Assembly: GCF_000283515.1 (NCBI RefSeq)
Contig: NC_015976.1
Coordinates: 3,132,501-3,196,500, forward strand
Reading direction: 5' to 3'
DNA length: 64,000 bases
From: Sphingobium sp. SYK-6
Lineage (GTDB): Bacteria > Pseudomonadota > Alphaproteobacteria > Sphingomonadales > Sphingomonadaceae
Below are positions 56,844-64,000 of the stretch, in pieces; within the stretch, counting starts at the first letter, position 1, and every line of letters begins with the position of its first letter. The notes beneath the pieces are model-generated. The model was not told where the DNA came from. It saw only the letters and a list, made by a program, of their open reading frames with translations, and searched no databases. Position numbers and translations under genes: made by a program.

Positions 56844-56861
56844 CTGTGCTGGAGAGCACAG
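56844..56861. promoter_or_regulatory. dyad in the mucR leader
   Basis: CTGTGCT (56844-56850), GGAG loop, AGCACAG (56855-56861), a perfect 7-bp inverted repeat 44 bases before the mucR ATG. It could be an operator or an RNA hairpin. Confidence 0.4.
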
Positions 56862-56905
56862 CCCAGGGTACCGCAAGAACAATACAACTATTGAAGGATT
56901 CCATT

Positions 56906-57325
56906 ATGTCGGATGCAAGCGCCCGCGATGAAGTGCTCGTCACCTTGACCTCGGATATCGTGGCAGCTCATGTTTCGAATAACAGCGTTGCGGTTTCGGA
57001 TTTGCCGTTGCTCATCCAGAACGTTTACGGCGCGCTTGCAGGTCTTCAGCAGGAAGCAGCTCCCGCGGCACCCAAGCAGGAGCCAGCCGTTTCGATCCGC
57101 TCTTCGATCAAGCCGGACTATATCGTCTGCCTCGAGGACGGAAAGAAGCTCAAGATGCTCAAGCGCCACCTGATGACGCATTATCAGATGACGCCGGACG
57201 ACTACCGCACGAAATGGGGCCTTCCCGCGGATTATCCGATGGTGGCGCCCAATTATGCGGAGCAGCGCCGCAATCTCGCCAAGAAGATCGGCCTCGGGAC
57301 ATCGCGCCGCCGCACCCGCAAATAA
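56906..57325 (+). CDS. MucR/Ros-family zinc-finger transcription regulator
   Basis: A 139-residue prokaryotic zinc-finger protein. The N-terminal oligomerisation region (VLVTLTSDIVAAHVSNN) precedes the finger (VCLEDGKKLKMLKRHLMTHY) and the basic C-terminal DYRTKWGLPADYPMVAPNYA. MucR binds AT-rich sites, forms higher-order complexes and controls exopolysaccharide, cell-cycle and motility genes. GAAGGA precedes ATG 56906; a frame starting at 56846 lacks support. Its leader is AT-rich, compatible with self-regulation. Confidence 0.9.
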   Translation: MSDASARDEVLVTLTSDIVAAHVSNNSVAVSDLPLLIQNVYGALAGLQQEAAPAAPKQEPAVSIRSSIKPDYIVCLEDGKKLKMLKRHLMTHYQMTPDDYRTKWGLPADYPMVAPNYAEQRRNLAKKIGLGTSRRRTRK

Positions 57326-57451
57326 GCCGGAACGATCATTCCTTCGTGATGGCGCTGCCGGCCCGTTCGGCAGCGTCATTCTCTTTGGAATTTGGCCGGG
57401 CTGCCCATTTTGACGCTTTCCGCGCGGGGAAATTCGGCTACACAGGAACGC

Positions 57452-57880
57452 ATGACCCGGACAATCGATATTGAAGCGCTCTGCGCCGAGCGTGGCCTGC
57501 GCATCACCGAGCAGCGCCGTGTGATTGCTCGTGTCCTTTCGGAAAGCGAAGATCACCCGGACGTCGAGAAGCTGCATGAGCGCGCCTCGGCGATCGATCC
57601 CAACATCTCGATCGCGACGGTCTACCGCACCGTCCGCCTGTTCGAGGAAGCGGGCATTCTCGAACGCCATGATTTCGGCGACGGTCGTGCCCGCTACGAG
57701 CCCGCGCCCGAGGCGCATCACGATCATCTCATCGACGTCGAGACCGGCAAGGTCGTCGAGTTCGTCGACCCCGAGCTGGAGCAGCTCCAGCGCCAGATCG
57801 CGGAAAAGCTGGGTTATCGCCTCGTCGATCACCGCATGGAGCTTTACGGGGTCGCGCTGGATCGCGAGCGCAAGGACTGA
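57452..57880 (+). CDS. fur: ferric uptake regulator Fur
   Basis: A 142-residue metalloregulator. The winged helix is in the N-terminal half (RGLRITEQRRVIARVL, SIATVYRTVRLFEEAGIL), and the dimer/metal part has EAHHDHLIDVETGKVVEF. The HHDH cluster is present, while the structural CxxC pairs of E. coli Fur are missing, as in many alphaproteobacterial Fur/Mur proteins. AGGA precedes ATG 57452. The acyltransferase gene begins directly after its stop. Confidence 0.92.
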   Translation: MTRTIDIEALCAERGLRITEQRRVIARVLSESEDHPDVEKLHERASAIDPNISIATVYRTVRLFEEAGILERHDFGDGRARYEPAPEAHHDHLIDVETGKVVEFVDPELEQLQRQIAEKLGYRLVDHRMELYGVALDRERKD

Positions 57881-58639
57881 ATGAGGATTGCGCGGGCGCT
57901 CTGGCGCCTCGTCCTGCTGCTGGCGCTGGTCCTCGCCTGCCTCGTCCCGCATCTCATTGCCCGCCGCCGGGGTCCGTCCCGCTGGCCCCGCATCTTCCTG
58001 CGGCGTGCCGGCCAGATTGCCGGCTTCGACGTGCGCATCACCGGCACGCCGGTGCTTCACGACGTTTTCCTCGTCGCCAATCATCTGAGCTGGCTCGATA
58101 TTCCGCTGCTTGGCGGCGCCACGGGCTGCGCCTTCATTTCCAAGGATGACGTGCGCACCACGCCGGTCCTGGGCTGGCTGGCGGCGCAGAACGACACGAT
58201 CTTCGTCGCCCGGGAAAGACGGGGCGAAGTCAGCCGCCATATCGAAAGTGTCAGGGCGGCGGTCTCCGCGCATCAGCCGATCGCGCTGTTCGCCGAGGGC
58301 GGGACGGGCAACGGCAAGCACTTGCTTCCCTTCAAGCCGCCGCTGTTCAGCGTGCTCCTGCCGCCGCCCCGCAACATCCTGATCCAGCCGCTGCTGATCG
58401 ACTATGGCGCGGCGACGTCCCTCATGGTCTGGCCGGACGGGGAATCCGGCATCGCCAACGCCTTGCGCATTCTGGGCGCCCCGGGGCGCCGCACCGTGAC
58501 GCTGCATTTCCTGACGCCGTTCGATCCGGGCGATCATCCCGACCGCAAGGCTCTGGCAGCGGAGACCCGGCGGCGGATCGCGGAGGCCATGGAGGTCCGC
58601 GCACAGGCGGCTTCCTTGGTCGGCCCATCGGCTGTATAG
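57881..58639 (+). CDS. 1-acyl-sn-glycerol-3-phosphate acyltransferase (PlsC-like)
   Basis: A 252-residue membrane acyltransferase with an N-terminal helix ([20 protein letters not shown]), the HX4D motif NHLSWLD (about 67-73) and a second block [13 protein letters not shown] in place of the usual FPEGT. It adds a fatty acid to lysophosphatidic acid or a related lysolipid. The ATG adjoins the fur stop with no gap, so they share a transcript. Confidence 0.87.
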   Translation: MRIARALWRLVLLLALVLACLVPHLIARRRGPSRWPRIFLRRAGQIAGFDVRITGTPVLHDVFLVANHLSWLDIPLLGGATGCAFISKDDVRTTPVLGWLAAQNDTIFVARERRGEVSRHIESVRAAVSAHQPIALFAEGGTGNGKHLLPFKPPLFSVLLPPPRNILIQPLLIDYGAATSLMVWPDGESGIANALRILGAPGRRTVTLHFLTPFDPGDHPDRKALAAETRRRIAEAMEVRAQAASLVGPSAV

Positions 58640-58647
58640 GCCCCGCC

Positions 58648-59991
58648 ATGACCGATCCCAAGCCCCAGCCCCGGACATTCCACGTCAAGTCATTCGGTTG
58701 CCAGATGAATGTCTATGACGGCGAGCGCATGGCCGAACTGCTGGCCGACCGCGGCATGACGGCGGCCGCCGAGGGCCTCGATGCCGATCTCGTCGTGCTC
58801 AATACCTGCCACATTCGCGAAAGGGCCGCGGAAAAGGTCTATTCGGACATCGGCCGCCTCAGGCGGGAAGACGGATCGCGTCCGATGATCGCCGTCGCCG
58901 GCTGCGTCGCGCAGGCCGAGGGGCCGGAAATCACCCGGCGCACCAAAGCGGTCGATATCGTCGTCGGTCCGCAGGCCTATCATAATCTGCCGGGTCTGAT
59001 CGACGACGTGATCGCGGGACGAGACGCGGTCGACACGGACATGCCGGCCGCCTCCAAATTCGATGTGCTCCCCGGCCGCACGCGGCGCAGCAGCCCGACC
59101 AGCTTCCTCGCCGTGCAGGAAGGCTGCGACAAGTTCTGCACCTATTGCGTGGTGCCCTATACGCGCGGGGCGGAAGTCAGCCGCTCCTGGAGCGCCATTC
59201 TGGACGAAGCGCGCGCGCTGGTCGATGGCGGCGCCCGCGAGATCACTCTGCTTGGCCAGAATGTGAATGCCTGGGAAGGCGAGGACGAAGCCGGGCGGCG
59301 GCAGGGGCTCGACGGCCTCATCCGCGCGCTCGACCGACTGCCGGACCTTGCGCGTATCCGCTACACCACCAGCCACCCCAACGACATGGCCGACGGCCTC
59401 ATCGCCGCGCATGGCGATGTGGAGAAGCTCATGCCTTTTCTCCACCTGCCGGTGCAGGCGGGGAGCGATCGCATCCTCAAGGCGATGAACCGCAGCCACA
59501 GCCGCGACTCCTATCTGCGCCTCATCGAGCGCATCCGCGCCGCGCGGCCGGACATCGCCCTGTCAGGGGATTTCATCGTCGGCTTCCCCGGCGAAACCGA
59601 GGCCGACTTCGAGGAGACGCTCTCCATCGTGCGCGAGACGGCCTATGCGCATGCCTTCAGCTTCAAATATTCCTCGCGCCCCGGCACGCCGGCCGCCGAC
59701 ATGGACGGCCAGATCGCGCCGGACCTGATGGATGAGCGGCTCCAGCGCCTGCAGGCCGCGATCAGCGCCGACCAGCTGGCCTTCAATCAGGCGACTGTGG
59801 GCAAGCGCACGACCATCCTGCTGGAGCGCAAGGGCCGCCACCCCGGCCAGCTCATCGGCAAGTCGCCCTGGCTCCAGTCCGTGCATGTGGAAGCGGCCGA
59901 CGCCCGCATCGGCGACATCATCGAGGTGGATATCGTCAGCGCAGGACCGAACAGTCTCGGCGGCGCGGTCGTGGCGCGGCGCGCCGCCTGA
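58648..59991 (+). CDS. miaB: tRNA-2-methylthio-N6-dimethylallyladenosine synthase MiaB
   Basis: A 447-residue radical-SAM methylthiotransferase. The N-terminal UPF0004 domain holds Cys18 (SFGCQMN), Cys54 (NTCHIRE) and one in VAGCVAQ for the auxiliary 4Fe-4S cluster. The radical-SAM motif is [10 protein letters not shown] at about 159-168. The C-terminal TRAM domain follows. It methylthiolates A37 of tRNAs reading UNN. Eight bases follow the acyltransferase stop. Confidence 0.96.
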   Translation: MTDPKPQPRTFHVKSFGCQMNVYDGERMAELLADRGMTAAAEGLDADLVVLNTCHIRERAAEKVYSDIGRLRREDGSRPMIAVAGCVAQAEGPEITRRTKAVDIVVGPQAYHNLPGLIDDVIAGRDAVDTDMPAASKFDVLPGRTRRSSPTSFLAVQEGCDKFCTYCVVPYTRGAEVSRSWSAILDEARALVDGGAREITLLGQNVNAWEGEDEAGRRQGLDGLIRALDRLPDLARIRYTTSHPNDMADGLIAAHGDVEKLMPFLHLPVQAGSDRILKAMNRSHSRDSYLRLIERIRAARPDIALSGDFIVGFPGETEADFEETLSIVRETAYAHAFSFKYSSRPGTPAADMDGQIAPDLMDERLQRLQAAISADQLAFNQATVGKRTTILLERKGRHPGQLIGKSPWLQSVHVEAADARIGDIIEVDIVSAGPNSLGGAVVARRAA

Positions 59992-59996
59992 CGGGA

Positions 59997-60431
59997 ATGC
60001 ACCCCGCGTTCGGGCAGAAACTGGCAGGCCGCGATTATGTCGAGCGGCCCGGCGCCTATGCCTTCATTCTCGACGCCGAAGGCCGCCTCGCCCTCATTCG
60101 TCCGCAGGCGGGACGCCATTTCCTGCCGGGCGGCGGCATCGAGGCCGGGGAGACGCCCACCGACTGCCTGCTGCGCGAAATCGTCGAGGAAATGGGCTGG
60201 CGCGGACGAGTGACCGCCGAACTGGGTCAAGCTACGCTTTTCACACAGGGAATCGACGGGCGCTGCTGGACCATCCGCGCTCATTATTTCCGCGCCGATC
60301 TGATCGAGCGCCTGCCCATGGATGGGGAGCACGACTGCCTCTGGATGGCGCCTTCGCACGCGGCGCCGCTTCTCACCCGCGAATCGGATCGCTGGGCTCT
60401 TGGCCGGTTCCTGCTGGGCCGGGCGGACTGA
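59997..60431 (+). CDS. NUDIX hydrolase
   Basis: A 144-residue hydrolase of nucleoside-diphosphate-linked compounds. The full Nudix box GGGIEAGETPTDCLLREIVEEMGW fits GX5EX7REUXEEXGU at about residues 44-67 (cited only as a pattern). The substrate cannot be read from sequence. It follows miaB by 5 bases and is likely last of the fur-miaB run. Confidence 0.9.
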   Translation: MHPAFGQKLAGRDYVERPGAYAFILDAEGRLALIRPQAGRHFLPGGGIEAGETPTDCLLREIVEEMGWRGRVTAELGQATLFTQGIDGRCWTIRAHYFRADLIERLPMDGEHDCLWMAPSHAAPLLTRESDRWALGRFLLGRAD

Positions 60432-60707
60432 GGTCCGGTCCGACAAGGCCCTCGGGCTTCCGGCAGGTCGAAACGGCTGAAACGAAGGGGGGCAAGGGAC
60501 GGAGTGCGGTCGCCGACAGGCGGTTCCCACACCGCGCCGCGGCCTGGACGTTTACAAAGACGAGGAAGCATCCGCAGGCCTGCCATGGCGGCGGCGCCTT
60601 GTCCTGGGCTCTGCCTGTTGCGCCGGGCCCTGAGCAACAGGCGCGGAAACTTGCGTTTGACTGTGATGCGGGATCGTGAAACGGCGATGTCGTCAAAGGA
60701 GAATGCG

Positions 60708-61856
60708 ATGCCCGGCCTGCGCCAAGATATAGATCCCGAAGGCCTTCTCGAATATTCCGTGGTCTTCACGGATCGCTCGCTCAATCACATGAGCCAGTCC
60801 TTCCAGCAGGTCATGCGCGATATTCACGCGATGCTCTGCGAGGTCTACGGAGCCGAGCGCGCCGTCATCGTGCCCGGCGGCGGCACTTACGCGATGGAAG
60901 CCGTGGCCCGTCAGTTCGCGACTGGCCAGCGGGTCATGGTGATCCGCAATGGCTTCTTCTCCTATCGCTGGACCCAGATTTTCGAGGCCGGCGGTATTCC
61001 CGCCGAGGAAATCGTGATGAAGGCGCAGCGGCAGGGGGACGCGGCAGACGATCCCTTCGCGCCGCCTCCCATCGAGGACGTGGTCGCCCGCATCCGCGCA
61101 GAGCGTCCCGCCCTGCTGTTCGCGCCGCATGTCGAAACGGCCTCGGGGATCATTCTTCCCGACGACTATATGCGCGCGCTCGCTGACGCGATGCATGAGG
61201 TCGGCGGCCTGTTCGTGCTGGATTGCGTCGCATCCGGCTGTGTCTGGGTGGACATGGCAAAGATTGGCGTCGATGTGCTGATTTCCGCGCCGCAGAAAGG
61301 CTGGTCCGCCCAGCCCTGCGCCGGTCTCGTCATGATGAACGGGGCGGCGCTGGACCGTTGCCGCGCCACAAAATCCACGAGCTTCGCTGCGGATCTCGGA
61401 AAATGGCTGACGATCATGGAAGCCTATCTGAACGGTGGCCATGCTTATCATGCGACCATGCCGACCGACGCATTGCGTGTCTTCCGCGACGCGATGGTGG
61501 AAACGAAGGCAATCGGGTTCGATCGGCTGCGGGATGCACAATGGGCGCAAGGCAATGCGGTTCGCGTCATGCTGGCCGTGCACGGTTTGCGTTCCGTGGC
61601 GGCGCCCGGTTTTGGCGCGCCGGGCGTCGTGGTGTCCTATACGAATGATCCGGCAATCCAGAATGGCAGCCGCTTCGCGCCGCTGGGTATCCAGATCGCG
61701 GCGGGTGTCCCGCTGATGGTGGACGAAGGCCCGGATTTCCAGACATTCCGGCTCGGACTGTTCGGACTGGACAAGCTGACCGACGTGTCGGCGAGCCTTA
61801 CCCGCCTTGAAAACGCGCTCGACCAGATTTTCCCGCCGTCCGCGAGATCGATTTGA
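60708..61856 (+). CDS. class V aminotransferase (alanine/serine-glyoxylate type)
   Basis: A 382-residue PLP enzyme with family blocks VIVPGGGTYAMEAVARQF (about 53-70), FAPHVETASGIILP, LFVLDCVASGCVWVDMAKIGVDV, and the PLP-binding K197 (SAPQKGWSAQPCAG). The fold is that of alanine-glyoxylate and serine-glyoxylate aminotransferases; the exact substrate is open. AAAGGAG precedes ATG 60708. The 276 bases upstream hold no recognised gene. Confidence 0.85.
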   Translation: MPGLRQDIDPEGLLEYSVVFTDRSLNHMSQSFQQVMRDIHAMLCEVYGAERAVIVPGGGTYAMEAVARQFATGQRVMVIRNGFFSYRWTQIFEAGGIPAEEIVMKAQRQGDAADDPFAPPPIEDVVARIRAERPALLFAPHVETASGIILPDDYMRALADAMHEVGGLFVLDCVASGCVWVDMAKIGVDVLISAPQKGWSAQPCAGLVMMNGAALDRCRATKSTSFAADLGKWLTIMEAYLNGGHAYHATMPTDALRVFRDAMVETKAIGFDRLRDAQWAQGNAVRVMLAVHGLRSVAAPGFGAPGVVVSYTNDPAIQNGSRFAPLGIQIAAGVPLMVDEGPDFQTFRLGLFGLDKLTDVSASLTRLENALDQIFPPSARSI

Positions 61857-61882
61857 GATTAGCGGTGGAAAGGCGCCGGTAG

Positions 61883-63055
<1,173 letters not shown>

Positions 63056-63097
63056 CACTCTTCACTGGCGCTCGGCTGGCAGCGCCTGAACAGGAAA

Positions 63098-63128
63098 AGG
63101 CATGCGGCCCGTTTCGAACCGCATGCCT
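63098..63128. terminator. bidirectional terminator between mreB and the porin-like gene
   Basis: AGGCATGCGG (63098-63107) pairs with CCGCATGCCT (63119-63128) around an 11-base loop. TCTTTC follows on one strand and TTTTCCTG on the other. Confidence 0.7.
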
Positions 63129-63185
63129 CTTTCATAAGCCCGTTATCGGGAAGTGCCGGACCGTGAAGCCCGGCTACCCCGGGGT

Positions 63186-63752
63186 TCAGAAGCGGTAGGC
63201 CACGCCCGCCAGCACCTGATGACGCTCGAACTTATAGTCCTCGCCGCCAAGGTCGCCATAGCGATACTCGACGCGGGCCGAGACATTGTCGAGCAGCTTG
63301 CGCTCGACGCCGCCGCCGACGAACCAGCCATCATAAGTGCGCTTGTCGGTCAGCGTCGCGGTGCCCACCGTCTGGGTGAAGCGCGCCCGATTGTTGGCAT
63401 AGCCGCCGCGCACATAGAGAAGATTATTCTCCCCCACGACATAGCCGGCACGGGCCGACAGGTCGAAGGCGTGCAGCGGGTTGATCGAGGCGTTATCGGG
63501 ACCGGAGGGGCCGATGCGGTCGCTCGCGCCCAGCGAGAAGCCGGCTTCCGCGCCGAGGACGATGTTGGGCGCCACCTGATAGTCATAGCCGGCGAACACG
63601 CCACCCACGACGGCATCCTTGTCATCATTGATGGCGATGTCGTGGTTCCATCCGGCCTGAACACCGATATGCGGTCCCTGGAAGGACTGGGCGAGAGCCG
63701 GGGCGGAAACGAGCGCGGCAGCGGCTGCCCCGACGAGCATGAAACGGTTCAT
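63186..63752 (-). CDS. outer-membrane beta-barrel protein (porin/OmpA-like)
   Basis: A 188-residue outer-membrane protein with a signal peptide (MNRFMLVGAAAAALVSAPALAQ) and an eight-strand barrel of alternating polar/nonpolar residues (GPHIGVQAGWN, VGGVFAGYDYQVAPNIVLGAEAG, DGWFVGGGVERKL). It ends in VLAGVAYRF with the C-terminal Phe needed for Bam insertion. AAAGGAA precedes the ATG. The 5' leader is about 155 bases from the predicted promoter. Confidence 0.88.
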   Translation of the reverse strand: MNRFMLVGAAAAALVSAPALAQSFQGPHIGVQAGWNHDIAINDDKDAVVGGVFAGYDYQVAPNIVLGAEAGFSLGASDRIGPSGPDNASINPLHAFDLSARAGYVVGENNLLYVRGGYANNRARFTQTVGTATLTDKRTYDGWFVGGGVERKLLDNVSARVEYRYGDLGGEDYKFERHQVLAGVAYRF

Positions 63753-63914
63753 ATTGATTTCCTTTCTTTTTGCCGGGTCCGGGCCGCCTGACCTTGAAAT
63801 GGGGGCGGCTCTCCCGATCTTGGGGAGTGAACAAACAACCTTTTCGTTCGGAGGCCGTGCCGGATCAGAATGGGCGATACGCCCGCTCCGGTAGAACCCC
63901 TTTCTGTACTGACA

Positions 63915-63943
63915 GGTATAATAACCCGGATCGGGCCGCGCAA
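63915..63943 (-). promoter_or_regulatory. predicted promoter of the outer-membrane protein
   Basis: TTGCGC (63943-63938), 17-base spacer, TATACC (63920-63915) on the minus strand, in an AT-rich patch. This leaves a long untranslated leader of about 155 bases; no small gene is evident in it. Confidence 0.5.
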
Positions 63944-64000
63944 GTATATTTTTGTACCGAGCGATATTTTTCCGCCAAGCGCTCTTCCAGTCCCGGCCGC

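Noticed and set aside
60504..60707. N-terminal extension of the aminotransferase
   Set aside because: The added residues are not family-like, and AAAGGAG sits right before ATG 60708.

Overview
The window is high-GC DNA from an alphaproteobacterium, most likely a sphingomonad (Sphingomonadaceae; genus not resolvable). The basis is core gene content (CpdR next to an N-formylglutamate amidohydrolase, SapC, MucR, Fur, MiaB), the TraA plus DUF6118 pair, and weak -10/-35 promoters typical of the group. No 16S rRNA is present, so this rests on family resemblance.

Layout. 1-6700 is an accessory island next to tRNA-Val(GAC): the start of a family-2 glycosyltransferase, a coiled-coil protein coupled to a sulfotransferase, an EF-Tu-domain-like small protein, an FkbM methyltransferase, and several insertion-sequence relics that have broken an integrase. 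One IS3-family element (2749-4042) is intact, with a T TTT TTA frameshift site. 6747-14833 is core: tRNA-Val, cpdR, N-formylglutamate amidohydrolase, a probable sRNA, SapC, an FAD oxidase, an acyltransferase, a DEAD-box helicase, tRNA-Ala and tRNA-Glu.

14818-32204 is a 17.4-kb integrative mobilizable element inserted in the 3' end of tRNA-Glu(UUC). A 16-bp exact repeat of the tRNA end marks both borders. It carries a tyrosine integrase, an AlpA regulator, a HigBA-type toxin-antitoxin pair, traD-traC and traA-DUF6118 flanking an RSF1010-like oriT, and a metal-resistance cargo: response regulator, sensor kinase, czcB, czcA, DUF3240 and czcC in one direction, preceded by cytochrome b561 and a VIT-family transporter. 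No type IV secretion genes are visible, so it would need a helper for transfer.

32433-64000 is core again: DUF1810, a TPR-like periplasmic protein, an RND multidrug pump, an NDUFA9-like oxidoreductase, uppP, gltD, a DUF2059 protein and gltB (overlapping genes), a GIY-YIG gene boxed by inverted 28-bp repeats, GST, a diguanylate cyclase, an M16 protease, then nfuA, tsaB, rimI, mucR, fur, an acyltransferase, miaB, a NUDIX hydrolase, a class V aminotransferase, a lone mreB and an outer-membrane beta-barrel protein.

The most distinctive points are the bounded mobilizable element with its oriT and metal cargo, the GIY-YIG/palindrome unit, the gltD-DUF2059-gltB arrangement and the candidate anti-Shine-Dalgarno sRNA.
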